The notes under the pieces are model-generated. The model did no database searches. It saw nothing but the letters and a program-made list of their open reading frames with translations, and was not told the origin of the DNA. From NCBI RefSeq assembly GCF_036178845.1, contig NZ_CP108070.1:6138001-6202000 (forward strand): DNA of 64,000 nt, given 5' to 3'. The position numbers and the translations under genes are program-made. Origin of the DNA: Streptomyces sp. NBC_00271. GTDB lineage: Bacteria; Actinomycetota; Actinomycetes; Streptomycetales; Streptomycetaceae. Position 1 is the first letter of the stretch; every line of letters starts with the position of its first letter. Shown here piece after piece: positions 7,355-16,406 of the stretch.

Positions 7355-8739
7355 TGGCCCAGGTGCTCGAGTTCAAGCTCCCCGACCTCGGTGAGGGTCT
7401 CACCGAGGCGGAGATCGTCCGCTGGCTGGTGGAGGTCGGCGATGTCGTCGCCGTCGACCAGCCCGTCGTCGAGGTCGAGACGGCCAAGGCGATGGTCGAG
7501 GTCCCCTGCCCCTACGGAGGCGTGGTCACCGCACGCTTCGGCGAGGAGGGCACGGAACTGCCCGTGGGATCCCCCCTGTTGACCGTCGCGGTCGGCGCGC
7601 CGACCTCCGGCGAAGAGACCGAGGGCTCCGGCAACGTGCTGGTGGGGTACGGCACCGGGGCGCCGCCGGCGCGCCGCAGAAGGGTACGGCCGACCACCGG
7701 GGCAGCCACACCGCCCGGGGCGCACACACGGACCCGGCCCGCGCACCAACCCGCCGCCGACGGCCACCCGGGCGCCCCGGCGCGCGAACCCGGACCGGCC
7801 CGCGACCACATCGCGGCGGCGGCACGCGCCGACGGCCCCGTACCGGTGATCTCCCCGCTCGTCCGCAGGCTCGCCCGGGAGAACGGCCTGGACCTGCGGA
7901 CCCTGGTGGGCTCCGGCCCCGACGGGCTGATCCTGCGGTCGGACGTGGAGCACGCGTTGCGCTCGGCCGGCACCCCGGTCCGGCAGCCGGAAATTCCGCT
8001 CGCCCCGCACACCCCCGAACCCACCCCCGCGGCCCCCGCATCTGCCACGGGCGGCACCCGTATCCCCCTCCGCGGCATCCGCGGCACGGTCGCCGAAAAA
8101 CTCTCCCGCAGCCGTCGCGAGATCCCCGACGCGACCTGCTGGGTGGACGCCGACGCGACGGAACTCCTGCACGCGCGCCGGGCGATGAACGCCACCGGCG
8201 GTCCCAAGATCTCCCTGCTGGCGCTGCTCGCCCGCATCTGCACCGCCGCACTGGCCCGCTACCCGGAACTCAACTCCACGGTCGACACGGAAGCCCGCGA
8301 GATCGTCCGCCTCGACCACATCCACCTGGGCTTCGCGGCGCAGACCGAGCGCGGTCTCGTCGTCCCCGTCGTCCGGGACGCCCACACGCGCGACGCGGAA
8401 TCGCTGAGCGCGGAGTTCGCCCGGCTGACCGAGGCCGCACGCACCGGCACGCTGACACCCGCGGACCTCACGGGCGGCACCTTCACGTTGAACAACTACG
8501 GAGTGTTCGGCGTCGACGGCTCCACACCGATCATCAACCACCCCGAGGCCGCCATGCTCGGCGTCGGCCGGATCGTCCCCAAGCCCTGGGTGTACGAGGG
8601 CGAGCTGGCCGTGCGCCAGGTCGTCCAGCTCTCGCTCACCTTCGACCACCGGGTGTGCGACGGCGGCACGGCGGGCGGCTTCCTGCGCCATGTCGCGGAC
8701 TGCGTCGAACAGCCGGCGGTGCTCCTGCGTTCCCTGTGA
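7354..8739 (+). CDS. bkdC: Branched-chain 2-oxo acid dehydrogenase E2, lipoamide acyltransferase (copy 1)
   Basis: This 461-residue core enzyme transfers the acyl group from lipoyl-lysine to CoA. In order: one lipoyl domain (about 3-78, lipoylated Lys45 in VETAKAMVEV), a Pro/Ala/Arg-rich linker, the peripheral-subunit-binding domain that holds E1 and E3 (about 164-203, ISPLVRRLARENGLDL), and a catalytic domain ending with the active-site DHRVCDGG. The start overlaps the bkdB stop as TGATG, with GGGAGG 10 bases upstream. No dihydrolipoamide dehydrogenase follows, so E3 must come from elsewhere. The mobA-like gene starts 25 bases downstream and may be read through. Confidence 0.9.
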   Translation: MAQVLEFKLPDLGEGLTEAEIVRWLVEVGDVVAVDQPVVEVETAKAMVEVPCPYGGVVTARFGEEGTELPVGSPLLTVAVGAPTSGEETEGSGNVLVGYGTGAPPARRRRVRPTTGAATPPGAHTRTRPAHQPAADGHPGAPAREPGPARDHIAAAARADGPVPVISPLVRRLARENGLDLRTLVGSGPDGLILRSDVEHALRSAGTPVRQPEIPLAPHTPEPTPAAPASATGGTRIPLRGIRGTVAEKLSRSRREIPDATCWVDADATELLHARRAMNATGGPKISLLALLARICTAALARYPELNSTVDTEAREIVRLDHIHLGFAAQTERGLVVPVVRDAHTRDAESLSAEFARLTEAARTGTLTPADLTGGTFTLNNYGVFGVDGSTPIINHPEAAMLGVGRIVPKPWVYEGELAVRQVVQLSLTFDHRVCDGGTAGGFLRHVADCVEQPAVLLRSL

Positions 8740-8764
8740 TCGCGGCGGCACGCATACTCGGGGG

Positions 8765-9718
8765 ATGACCGCGTACGAGCCACCGGGCACCCCCGGCCCC
8801 GCCGCCCCGTACGACGCCGTCGTCCTCGCGGGCGGCGCCGCCCGCCGGCTCGGCGGAGCGGACAAGCCCGGTCTGCGCGTGGGCGGGCGCCCGCTGCTCG
8901 ACCGGGTGCTCGCCGCCTGCGCCACCGCCACCACCACGGTGGTCGTCGCCGCGCCGAGGGAGACCGCGCGCCCCGTGGAGTGGGCGCGCGAGGAGCCGCC
9001 CGGCGGGGGGCCGCTCGCCGCGCTCGACGCCGGCCTGCGGCACATTTCGGCGGAACACGTCGTGGTGCTCTCCGCCGACCTGCCGTTCCTGGATCAGGTG
9101 ACGGTACGGCGCCTGCTGGACGCCCTGCGGACGGGCGACGCCCCCCAGGGTCCGGCGCGACCCGACGGCGTGCTGCTCACCGACCCCGACGGCCGCGACC
9201 AGCCGCTCGTGGCCGCCTACCGCGCGGACGCCCTGCGCCGGGAGCTGGCCGCGCTCGCCGTCGCCCACGGTGGAGTCACCGGGCTGCCGCTGCGGCGGCT
9301 CACCGCCGCGCTCGACCTCACCCGCATCTCCGACCCCGTCGCGTCCTTCGACTGCGACACCTGGGACGACATCGCCGCCGCCCGGGCCCGCATCAGGGAG
9401 CATGGGAACGTGTTGGATGAATGGATTTCCGCAGTCAAGGACGAGCTGGGCATCGACCTGGACGTCGACACCGGTGGCCTGCTCGACGTGGCCCGCGACG
9501 CCGCGCACGGTGTGGCCCGGCCCGCGGCGCCGCTGACCACGTTCCTCGTGGGGTACGCCGCCGCACAGGCCGGGGGCGGCCCCGAGGCCGTCGCGGAGGC
9601 GTCCCGCAAGGCCACGGCGCTCGCGCTCCGCTGGGCGGCCGAGGACACCCCCGACGCCAAGCCGGCCTCGGACGCCAAGCCGACCGCCGAAGCCAAGCCG
9701 ACCCCCGACGCCGGATGA
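8765..9718 (+). CDS. MobA-like molybdenum cofactor nucleotidyltransferase fused to a DUF6457-type domain
   Basis: The N-terminal part (about 15-210) is a MobA-type nucleotidyltransferase that would join GMP (or CMP) to molybdopterin: LAGGAARRLGGADKP (21-35) is the nucleotide-binding signature, and SADLPFLD supplies the metal-binding Asp. Residues about 218-290 form a small helical domain (DEWISAVKDELGIDLDVD) seen fused to or beside MobA in actinobacteria. The tail is a short imperfect repeat of DAKP and EAKP units. The start at 8765 follows GGGGG rather closely. Its stop overlaps the moeA start as ATGA, confirming a two-gene cofactor operon. MobA versus MocA specificity cannot be told here. 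Confidence 0.8.
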   Translation: MTAYEPPGTPGPAAPYDAVVLAGGAARRLGGADKPGLRVGGRPLLDRVLAACATATTTVVVAAPRETARPVEWAREEPPGGGPLAALDAGLRHISAEHVVVLSADLPFLDQVTVRRLLDALRTGDAPQGPARPDGVLLTDPDGRDQPLVAAYRADALRRELAALAVAHGGVTGLPLRRLTAALDLTRISDPVASFDCDTWDDIAAARARIREHGNVLDEWISAVKDELGIDLDVDTGGLLDVARDAAHGVARPAAPLTTFLVGYAAAQAGGGPEAVAEASRKATALALRWAAEDTPDAKPASDAKPTAEAKPTPDAG

Positions 9719-11109
9719 ACGCGCCCCGCGCCCGGCCCCTCGGTCAGGACGCCGACGACCTCGACGTGGAGGAGGCCCTGGCCTTGGTCAAGGACCCCCG
9801 AGGCACGTCCGGCCCCCGGCACGGCCACGGCACCCCCGCTGTTCCCTCGCCCACGTCGGAGGGCGAGAGCCGCACCCAAGCCCCCGACAGCGCCAAGGGC
9901 AAGGGCGACGGGCGCAGGGCCACCCCCTGGCCCCAGGCCCGTACGACCGCCGAGCGGGCCGCCCGTTCCGTCCCGCGGCGCGCCCCCGTCTCCGTGTCCC
10001 TGGACGCGGCCCTCGGTCTGGTCCTCGCCGCCCCGCTCGCCGCGCTCACCGACCTCCCCTCCTTCGACACCTCCGCGATGGACGGCTACGCGGTCGCCGG
10101 ACCCGGCCCCTGGGACCTCCGCGAGGAGCGGGTACTCGCGGGCCACACGAAGCCGGAGCCGCTCATCGACGGCGAGGCGGTGCGGATCGCCACCGGTGCG
10201 CGCATCCCGCAGGACGCCACCGCCGTGCTGCGCAGCGAGCACGGGCGCCTCGACGACAAGGGGCGGCTGCACGCCACCCTGGAGGCCGTGCACGGGCAGG
10301 ACATCCGGCCCCGTGGCCAGGAATGCCGCAGCGGCGACCAACTCCTGCCGGCCGGCGCCCTGGTCACCCCCGCCGTGCTGGGCCTCGCCGCGGCCGCCGG
10401 ATACGACACCCTCACCGTGATCCCCCGCCCCCGTGCCGAAGTCCTCGTCCTCGGCGACGAACTGCTCACCGAGGGGCTTCCCCAGGAGGGCCTGATCCGG
10501 GACGCGCTCGGCCCGATGCTGCCGCCCTGGCTGCGCTCGCTCGGTGCCGAGGTCCTCGCGGTACGCAGGCTGGGCGACGACGCCAAGGCCCTGCACAAGG
10601 CGATCACCCGCTCCGAAGCCGACCTGATCGTCACGACCGGGGGCACCGCCTCGGGCCCCGTCGACCACGTCCACCCCACCCTGAGCCGCATCGGTGCCCA
10701 ACTCCTCGTGGACGGCGTCGAGGTCCGCCCGGGTCACCCCATGGTCCTGGCCCGCACCAAGGAGAACCAGCACCTCGTCGGCCTGCCCGGCAACCCCTTG
10801 GCGGCCGTCTCCGGCCTGCTGACGCTCGCGGAGCCCCTCCTGCGCGTCCTGGCAGGTAGGGCGGCCCCGGAGCCGTACACGCTGCCCCTCGGGGACGCGG
10901 TCCACGGGCACCCGTACGACACCCGGCTCATCCCCGTCGTGGTGCGTGCCGACCGGGCCATGCCGCTGCACTACAACGGTCCGGCCATGCTGCGGGGCAT
11001 CGCGGCCGCCGACGCCCTCGCGGTCGTACCACCCGGCGGCGCCCGTCCGGGGCAGGAGCTGGAACTCCTCGATCTACCCTGGGCGTTGGTGGATATGGGG
11101 AATGCCTGA
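9715..11109 (+). CDS. moeA: Molybdopterin molybdenumtransferase MoeA
   Basis: Inserts molybdate into adenylylated molybdopterin. The 464-residue protein carries the family marks SAMDGYAV, IATGARIPQDATAV, LGDEL, TTGGTASGPVDHV and GLPGNPLAAVSG, and the C-terminal beta-barrel domain IV. Compared with typical MoeA of about 400-420 residues it has an extra low-complexity stretch of roughly 50 residues near the N-terminus (about 25-75, rich in Gly, Pro, Ser and charged residues), likely disordered. It is translationally coupled to the mobA-like gene by an ATGA overlap. Confidence 0.88.
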   Translation: MNAPRARPLGQDADDLDVEEALALVKDPRGTSGPRHGHGTPAVPSPTSEGESRTQAPDSAKGKGDGRRATPWPQARTTAERAARSVPRRAPVSVSLDAALGLVLAAPLAALTDLPSFDTSAMDGYAVAGPGPWDLREERVLAGHTKPEPLIDGEAVRIATGARIPQDATAVLRSEHGRLDDKGRLHATLEAVHGQDIRPRGQECRSGDQLLPAGALVTPAVLGLAAAAGYDTLTVIPRPRAEVLVLGDELLTEGLPQEGLIRDALGPMLPPWLRSLGAEVLAVRRLGDDAKALHKAITRSEADLIVTTGGTASGPVDHVHPTLSRIGAQLLVDGVEVRPGHPMVLARTKENQHLVGLPGNPLAAVSGLLTLAEPLLRVLAGRAAPEPYTLPLGDAVHGHPYDTRLIPVVVRADRAMPLHYNGPAMLRGIAAADALAVVPPGGARPGQELELLDLPWALVDMGNA

Positions 11110-11153
11110 GATGAGTGGGGGCATGAACCGGACGGTGAGTCGGATCGGGGAGT

Positions 11154-11167
11154 GTTTCACGTGAAAC
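11154..11167. promoter_or_regulatory. parS centromere site (ParB binding)
   Basis: A perfect 14-bp palindrome GTTTCACGTGAAAC, identical to the Streptomyces parS consensus. ParB loads there to organise the origin region during sporulation segregation. It straddles the translation start of the potassium channel gene: the right half provides the GTG start and AAA second codon. A second perfect copy is at 41505. Confidence 0.9.
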
Positions 11168-12258
11168 TGCCGGGCCATGATGCGATCGCCCGCCAAGCGG
11201 ACGAGCATCTCGTGACCCGCCGGGTGAAACTCCCGAGAAAAGTCGTGGAACGCCCCATCCGCCAGGTCGTCAAACGCCTGGCGATGGCCTTGTTCTTGCT
11301 CGCCGTGACCGCCTTCATCGTCTGGGTCGACCGCGACGGCTACCACGACAACGCGGGTGACGGCGTCGACTTCCTCGACTCCCTCTACTACGCGACCGTC
11401 ACTCTCTCGACCACCGGATACGGCGACATCACCCCGGTCAGCGACGCCGCCCGGCTCACCAACATCTTCGTCATCACGCCGCTGCGCGTGCTGTTCCTGA
11501 TCATCCTGGTCGGCACCACGCTCGAGGTCCTCACGGAACGCACCCGCGAGGAGTGGCGATTCAACCGCTGGAGGGCGGCTTTGCGCGACCACACCGTCGT
11601 TGTCGGGTTCGGGACCAAGGGGCGGTCGGCGGTGCAGACCGTCTGTGCGACCGGGCTGAAGAAGGAGCAGGTCGTGGTCGTCGACCCCAGTGCCCAGGCG
11701 GTCGACGCGGCGACGGCCGAGGGGTACGCCGGGGTCATAGGGGACGCGACGCGCAGCGATGTGCTGATGGGGGCCGAGGTCCACAAGGCGCGGCAGATCA
11801 TCATCGCGACCCAGCGCGACGACACGGCCGTGCTGGTCACGTTGACCGCACGTCAGCTCAACCGGCAGGCAAAGATCGTCGCCGCGGTGCGCGAGGAGGA
11901 GAACGCTCCGCTGCTCAAGCAGTCGGGTGCCGACGCCGTCATCACCAGTGCCAGCGCGGCCGGACGGCTCCTCGGGCTCTCCGTGCTCAGCCCCAGCGCC
12001 GGCATGGTCATGGAAGACCTCATCCAGCAGGGCAGCGGGCTCGACATCGTGGAACGGCCGGTCGTGAAGGCCGAGGTGGGCAAGGGCGTACGCGAGACGG
12101 ACGACCTGGTGGTCAGCGTCGTACGGGGGCATCGCGTGCTCGGCTACGACGATCCGGCCATCGGGAAGCTCCAGTTGACCGACCGGCTCATCACCATCGT
12201 GCGGGTCACGCCCGGCACCCGGGTGGCACCGCACAGCCGACCGCTGCCCCAGGACTGA
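11161..12258 (+). CDS. Ion channel with RCK (TrkA-N) domain, probable potassium channel
   Basis: A 365-residue membrane protein with two transmembrane helices (about 40-56 and 101-121) flanking a pore loop with the potassium selectivity sequence TTGYGD (84-89). A cytosolic RCK/TrkA-N domain follows (VVVGFGTKGRSAVQTV from about 146, a nucleotide-binding Rossmann motif), then a TrkA-C-like domain, as in MthK-type channels. The GTG at 11161 is chosen because GGGGAG (11147-11152) is 8 bases upstream; the GTG at 11152 overlaps that site. The start codon lies within parS, so ParB binding could impede early transcription. That consequence is inferred. Confidence 0.85.
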   Translation: MKLPGHDAIARQADEHLVTRRVKLPRKVVERPIRQVVKRLAMALFLLAVTAFIVWVDRDGYHDNAGDGVDFLDSLYYATVTLSTTGYGDITPVSDAARLTNIFVITPLRVLFLIILVGTTLEVLTERTREEWRFNRWRAALRDHTVVVGFGTKGRSAVQTVCATGLKKEQVVVVDPSAQAVDAATAEGYAGVIGDATRSDVLMGAEVHKARQIIIATQRDDTAVLVTLTARQLNRQAKIVAAVREEENAPLLKQSGADAVITSASAAGRLLGLSVLSPSAGMVMEDLIQQGSGLDIVERPVVKAEVGKGVRETDDLVVSVVRGHRVLGYDDPAIGKLQLTDRLITIVRVTPGTRVAPHSRPLPQD

Positions 12259-12289
12259 ATCCCGGGGCCGAATCCCCAGGACTGAATCC
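12247..12289. repeat. 16-bp direct repeat across the channel gene stop
   Basis: CCCCAGGACTGAATCC occurs at 12247-12262, covering the stop codon, and again at 12274-12289. The 27-bp spacing looks like a local tandem duplication in the non-coding tail. No function is apparent. Confidence 0.6.
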
Positions 12290-12440
12290 TCGGAGCTTCC
12301 TCGGACTCCCGCAGACACCCACCCCGCGTGCGGGCAGCACGCGACCGCCCTCGTCGTCGTCCGCCGGGCCGAGCGCCGGCAGCGCGCCGCGGACGGTGCC
12401 CGCGGGCGTCTCACCGTGTGGCAGGGGTAGCGTCAGCTTC

Positions 12441-13430
12441 ATGAAGGCAGTGACGATCACCCAGCCCGGCGGACCCGAAGTGCTCACCTGGACGGATGTG
12501 CCGGATCCCGTTCCCGGTGACGGGGAAGTTCTCGTCGAAGTAGTGGCCAGCGCCGTCAACCGCGCCGATCTGATGCAACGGCAGGGCTTCTACAACCCGC
12601 CGCCCGGCGCCTCCCCGTACCCCGGACTCGAATGCTCGGGCCGGATCGTCGAGATCGGCCCCGGAGTCTCCGGATGGGCCGTCGGCGACGAGGTCTGCGC
12701 GCTGCTCGCGGGCGGCGGATACGGCGAGAAGGTCGCCGTCCCGGCCGGACAGCTGCTGCCCGTTCCCGAGGGCCTGGACCTCAAGCGGGCGGCCGCGCTG
12801 CCCGAGGTGACCTGCACCGTCTGGTCCAACGTCTTCATGGTCTCCCACCTGCGCCCGGGCGAGACCCTGCTCGTGCACGGCGGCTCCAGCGGCATCGGCA
12901 CCATGGCGATCCAGCTGGCGAAGGCCGTCGGTGCGAAGGTCGCCGTCACGGCCGGTACCAAGGAGAAGCTCGACTTCTGCGCCGAGCTCGGCGCCGACAT
13001 CCTCATCAACTACCGCGAGCAGGACTTCGTGGAGGAGATCGAGCGGGCCACGGGCGGCTCGGGCGCCGACGTCATCCTCGACAACATGGGCGCCAAGTAC
13101 CTCGACCGGAACGTGCGGGCCCTCGCGGTCAACGGACGGCTCGCGATCATCGGTCTGCAGGGCGGCGCCAAGGGGGAGCTGAACATCGGCGCGCTCCTCA
13201 CGAAGCGTGCCGCGATCAGCGCCACCTCGCTGCGCGCCCGCCCGCTCGGCGAGAAGGCGGCGATCGTCGCGGCCGTGCGCGAGCACGTGTGGCCGCTGAT
13301 CGCCTCCGGCCACGTGCGGCCGGTCGTCGACCGCGAGCTACCGATGGGCGAGGCGGCGACGGCGCACCAGGTCCTGGAGGAGAGCGGTCACATCGGCAAG
13401 GTCCTCCTCGTGGTCCCCGGCGAGAAGTAG
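12441..13430 (+). CDS. NAD(P)H-quinone oxidoreductase, zeta-crystallin type
   Basis: A 329-residue zinc-free medium-chain dehydrogenase/reductase. It has the N-terminal GroES-like domain (AVNRADLMQRQGFYNPPPG), a Rossmann domain with VHGGSSGIGTMAIQLAK (about 140-157), and the quinone oxidoreductase continuation to the C-terminus. It probably reduces quinones or other electrophilic carbonyls with NADPH; the substrate is unknown. It matches the PIG3/tumour-protein-like subgroup. The ATG is at 12441. The 182-bp upstream gap after the channel gene leaves room for its own promoter. It converges on the small surface-protein gene. Confidence 0.85.
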   Translation: MKAVTITQPGGPEVLTWTDVPDPVPGDGEVLVEVVASAVNRADLMQRQGFYNPPPGASPYPGLECSGRIVEIGPGVSGWAVGDEVCALLAGGGYGEKVAVPAGQLLPVPEGLDLKRAAALPEVTCTVWSNVFMVSHLRPGETLLVHGGSSGIGTMAIQLAKAVGAKVAVTAGTKEKLDFCAELGADILINYREQDFVEEIERATGGSGADVILDNMGAKYLDRNVRALAVNGRLAIIGLQGGAKGELNIGALLTKRAAISATSLRARPLGEKAAIVAAVREHVWPLIASGHVRPVVDRELPMGEAATAHQVLEESGHIGKVLLVVPGEK

Positions 13431-13481
13431 GACGAGAAGTAGGAAAGGGCCAGGAAAGGGCCAGGTCCTCGGGCGATCCGC

Positions 13482-13961
13482 TCAGCCGCGTCGCAGGCGC
13501 AGGGCGAGGAAGGCGAGGCCCAGGCCGAGGCCGATGAGGATCAGCCCGCTGCCGAGGGGCAGGATCTTGAGGACCGGTTCGGGGGTGGTCGCCGGGCCGA
13601 CCTCGTTGTGCTGGACGGGCACGGCCGCGGGCCGCGACGGCTCGGGGGCGCCGGTCGCGTCCGGGCGGTCCGACGCGGCGTTCTCCCCGGCGGGGTCGCG
13701 GTCCGTGTACGTCGGCACGGTGTCCTCGCGGCTCCCGCTCCCGTCCTCGTCCCGCGCCGGGGACTCCTCGCGCCCCGGCCGCGTACGGCCCTCGCCCGCG
13801 CTGCTTCCCGCGTGGGAGGCGCGGGCGCTCGGAGCGGGATCGGCGGCGTACGACACCGCGTACGGGACGGCGCGCGAGACGGCGTACGAAGGGGATACCG
13901 CGCCGGTCGTCAGGACGAGCAGCAGTCCGGTCACACGGAGCGCGCTGAGCCGTGGAGTCAC
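13482..13961 (-). CDS. Small exported protein with C-terminal membrane anchor
   Basis: Not recognised as a named family. The 159 residues start with a signal peptide (ALRVTGLLLVLTTGAVSPSYA). A disordered segment rich in Ser, Arg, Glu, Asp and Pro follows, then a C-terminal hydrophobic helix (about 133-153) ending in LRLRRG. This signal-linker-helix-basic-tail architecture suits a surface protein held by its C-terminus. PLGSG precedes the helix, but there is no LPXTG or LAXTG, so sortase anchoring is not supported. The GTG at 13961 is chosen for the GGGAGGGGG ribosome site about 9 bases upstream; the frame stays open further upstream without a signal peptide at its start. Confidence 0.65.
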   Translation of the reverse strand: MTPRLSALRVTGLLLVLTTGAVSPSYAVSRAVPYAVSYAADPAPSARASHAGSSAGEGRTRPGREESPARDEDGSGSREDTVPTYTDRDPAGENAASDRPDATGAPEPSRPAAVPVQHNEVGPATTPEPVLKILPLGSGLILIGLGLGLAFLALRLRRG

Positions 13962-14117
13962 GTGGGTGACCCCCTCCCGGTGAGGAGTCCCATGATCAAT
14001 GGGGCAAGCCTCACATGACCTCTTCTTCCCGGCATCTCGACGGTCACCTGGACGGTGGATCACGCTGTATGGGGGGCACCACCGTGATGGGGTGGAGGTG
14101 TGCGAGAGAATGGCGGC

Positions 14118-14660
14118 ATGGAGATGCCGAGGAACGAAAGGTCGCCGGAGAACCCCCAGATCCTGGTCGTGGGCCAGGACGGGATGGCTCTCGGCGGCAC
14201 CGGTGACGAGGACTCCCGCGAGGTCCCGGTGACAGAGATGGTCGAACAGCCCGCCAAGGTCATGCGTATCGGGAGCATGATCAAGCAACTTCTCGAAGAG
14301 GTGCGCGCCGCACCTCTGGACGAGGCGAGCCGGGTCCGGCTCAAGGAGATCCACGCCAGCTCCGTGAAGGAGCTGGAGGACGGTCTGGCGCCCGAGCTGG
14401 TCGAGGAGCTGGAGCGGCTCTCGCTGCCCTTCACGCACGACGCGACCCCCAGCGACGCCGAGCTGCGCATCGCGCAGGCCCAGCTGGTGGGCTGGCTCGA
14501 GGGCCTCTTCCACGGGATCCAGACGACCCTGTTCGCCCAGCAGATGGCGGCCAGGGCCCAGCTGGAGCAGATGCGCCGCGCGCTCCCGCCGGGCGTCGGC
14601 GGCCTGGACGGCGACGAGGACCCGCGCGCGGGTGGCCGCTCCGGCGGACCGTACCTGTAG
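14118..14660 (+). CDS. bpa: Bacterial proteasome activator (Bpa/PafE family)
   Basis: Bpa forms a ring that caps the 20S proteasome and opens its gate without ATP. The 180-residue protein has a disordered N-terminus, a four-helix core (about 45-150, from VMRIGSMIKQLLEEVRAAPL to IQTTLFAQQMAARAQLEQM), and a flexible tail ending in GPYL. That tail corresponds to the C-terminal GQYL proteasome-docking motif of the mycobacterial protein. Start choice is uncertain: ATG 14118 has only a weak GAGAGA site, and GTG 14100 in the same frame would add six residues. No proteasome genes are in the window. It converges on a kinase gene across a strong hairpin. Confidence 0.85.
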   Translation: MEMPRNERSPENPQILVVGQDGMALGGTGDEDSREVPVTEMVEQPAKVMRIGSMIKQLLEEVRAAPLDEASRVRLKEIHASSVKELEDGLAPELVEELERLSLPFTHDATPSDAELRIAQAQLVGWLEGLFHGIQTTLFAQQMAARAQLEQMRRALPPGVGGLDGDEDPRAGGRSGGPYL

Positions 14661-14687
14661 CCCCGGGCGACCCCTTCTCACGTAACG

Positions 14688-14712
14688 GGCCCGGCACGTG
14701 AAGTGCCGGGCC
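14688..14712. terminator. Bidirectional terminator hairpin
   Basis: GGCCCGGCAC (14688-14697) pairs perfectly with GTGCCGGGCC (14703-14712) around a 5-base loop. It lies between the convergent bpa and PASTA-kinase genes and can serve both. There is no clear T-tract, as is common in Streptomyces. Confidence 0.7.
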
Positions 14713-14765
14713 TGTCCTATGGGCGCTTGTGGGTGTTACGGGCGCTTATGTGTGGAGGTGGAGGT

Positions 14766-16406
14766 TCAGGACGGGTTGCCCGAAGAGACGCTCAGCTCGA
14801 TCTCCGGCATGTTCTTGGGATCGACGTCCTGGTCCGCGGACGGGAACTGATCCATGATCGTGTCCTGGCCGTAGGTGTTCTCGTCGACGCGCTTGATCTT
14901 CATGTGCCAGCCCGCGGCCTGGAAGCAGGACTTCACGGACGTCAGGTTCTTGTACTGGAAGTCCGGGATCTTGATCTTGTTCGGGTCGTTGTACGACTCC
15001 TGCGGAGACGTGCACTTCTCCTTGTCGATCGTCTTCGACGTGTCCGGACCCTTGTGCCCCGCCACCACGGACGGCGAGGGGCTGCTGCCGCCGCCTCCCT
15101 GGTTGTCGCCGCCGCCACCGTTGTTCAGCGCGAGGGCGATGATCAGACCGCCGATCGCGACGAGCGCGACCACGATCGAGCCGACGACGACCGCCTTGTT
15201 GCCCTTGCGGCCACCGGAACCGCCCGGGCCGCCCGGAACGGAGGTCTGGGGCTGGGGAGCGAGGTGGTACGGCGGCGGGGTCGACATGCCCTGCTGGGGG
15301 GCGTACACCGGCGCCCCCGGCGTCGGGTAGCCCCCCTGCTGCGGATACCCGTACGCCTGGGACGGCGCGGGCGGCGGGGTCGGTGCCCCGTAGGGATGGG
15401 GCTGGTACGGCGTCTGTACGGGACCCGGGGCCGGCATCGCCTGGTCGACGGGCGGGAAGACGGCCGAGCCGACGCCCGCGCCGCTCGACGTCCTGGCCCC
15501 CGGCACGATGCTCGGCGCGGCGGCCTGCAGAGACTGGGACACCCGCAGACACTCGTCGCGCATGATCTCGGCGCTCGGGAAACGCTCGTTCGGGTTCTTC
15601 TTCAGCGCGCGGGCGATCAGCGCGTCCACCGCCGGGGGCAGTGAGCGGTTGATCGAGGAGGGCGTGACCGGCTCCTCCTGGACATGCGCGTACGCGATGG
15701 CCAGCGGCGAGTCGGCCTCGAACGGCAGCCGCCCGGTGACCAGTTGGAACAGCATGATGCCGACGGAGTAGAGGTCGGACCGGGCGTCCACGCCCCGGCC
15801 GAGCGCCTGCTCCGGGGAGAGGTACTGCGGGGTGCCGACGACCATGCCGGTCTGCGTCATCGAGGTGACGCCGGACTGCATGGCGCGGGCGATGCCGAAG
15901 TCCATCACCTTGACGACGTTGCGCTTCGTCATCATCACGTTGCCCGGCTTGATGTCCCGGTGGACCAGGCCCATCTCGTGGCTGATCTCCAGGGCCGCCA
16001 GCACGTCCGCGGTGATCTTCAGGGCCTTGTCGGCGGGCATGGCGCCGTACTGCGCGATGTCCTGGTCGAGCACGGAGCCGAGCGGGCGGCCCTCGACGTA
16101 CTCCATGACGATGTACGGCGTCGTCATGCCGCCCAGTTCGTCCTCGCCGGTGTCGAAGACCGAGACGATGTTCGTGTGCGTGAGTTTCGCCACCGCCTGG
16201 GCCTCGCGGCGGAAGCGCTCGCGGAAGGCCTGCTCGCGGCCGAGCTCGGTGTGCAGTGTCTTGATCGCGACCTGGCGGTCGAGCACCGAGTCGTAGGCGA
16301 GGTGCACCGAGGCCATGCCGCCTTCGCCGAGCAGATCACGCAGCTGGTAGCGGCCGCCGGCGACCGCGCGTCCCGCGTACCGGCCCTGTGCGCCGTCCTG
16401 GCTCAT
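14766..16406 (-). CDS. Membrane Ser/Thr protein kinase with one PASTA domain
   Basis: A PknB-like Hanks kinase of 546 residues. The kinase domain spans about 20-285 with the glycine loop GEGGMASV (27-34), Lys49, catalytic HRD (149-151), DFG (169-171) and an activation loop with MTQTGMVVGTPQYLSPE. A Pro/Tyr/Gln-rich juxtamembrane linker (about 300-405), one transmembrane helix (about 410-433) and one extracellular PASTA-like domain (about 470-540, with two cysteines) follow. PASTA domains bind muropeptides or lipid II, so cell-wall sensing is likely. The ATG at 16406 is chosen for GGGGGA 8 bases upstream. It is divergent from a second kinase. Confidence 0.87.
   Translation of the reverse strand: MSQDGAQGRYAGRAVAGGRYQLRDLLGEGGMASVHLAYDSVLDRQVAIKTLHTELGREQAFRERFRREAQAVAKLTHTNIVSVFDTGEDELGGMTTPYIVMEYVEGRPLGSVLDQDIAQYGAMPADKALKITADVLAALEISHEMGLVHRDIKPGNVMMTKRNVVKVMDFGIARAMQSGVTSMTQTGMVVGTPQYLSPEQALGRGVDARSDLYSVGIMLFQLVTGRLPFEADSPLAIAYAHVQEEPVTPSSINRSLPPAVDALIARALKKNPNERFPSAEIMRDECLRVSQSLQAAAPSIVPGARTSSGAGVGSAVFPPVDQAMPAPGPVQTPYQPHPYGAPTPPPAPSQAYGYPQQGGYPTPGAPVYAPQQGMSTPPPYHLAPQPQTSVPGGPGGSGGRKGNKAVVVGSIVVALVAIGGLIIALALNNGGGGDNQGGGGSSPSPSVVAGHKGPDTSKTIDKEKCTSPQESYNDPNKIKIPDFQYKNLTSVKSCFQAAGWHMKIKRVDENTYGQDTIMDQFPSADQDVDPKNMPEIELSVSSGNPS

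Noticed and set aside
13482..13961. Sortase-anchored protein
   Set aside because: The C-terminal helix and basic tail are suggestive, but LPXTG or LAXTG is missing (PLGSG only).
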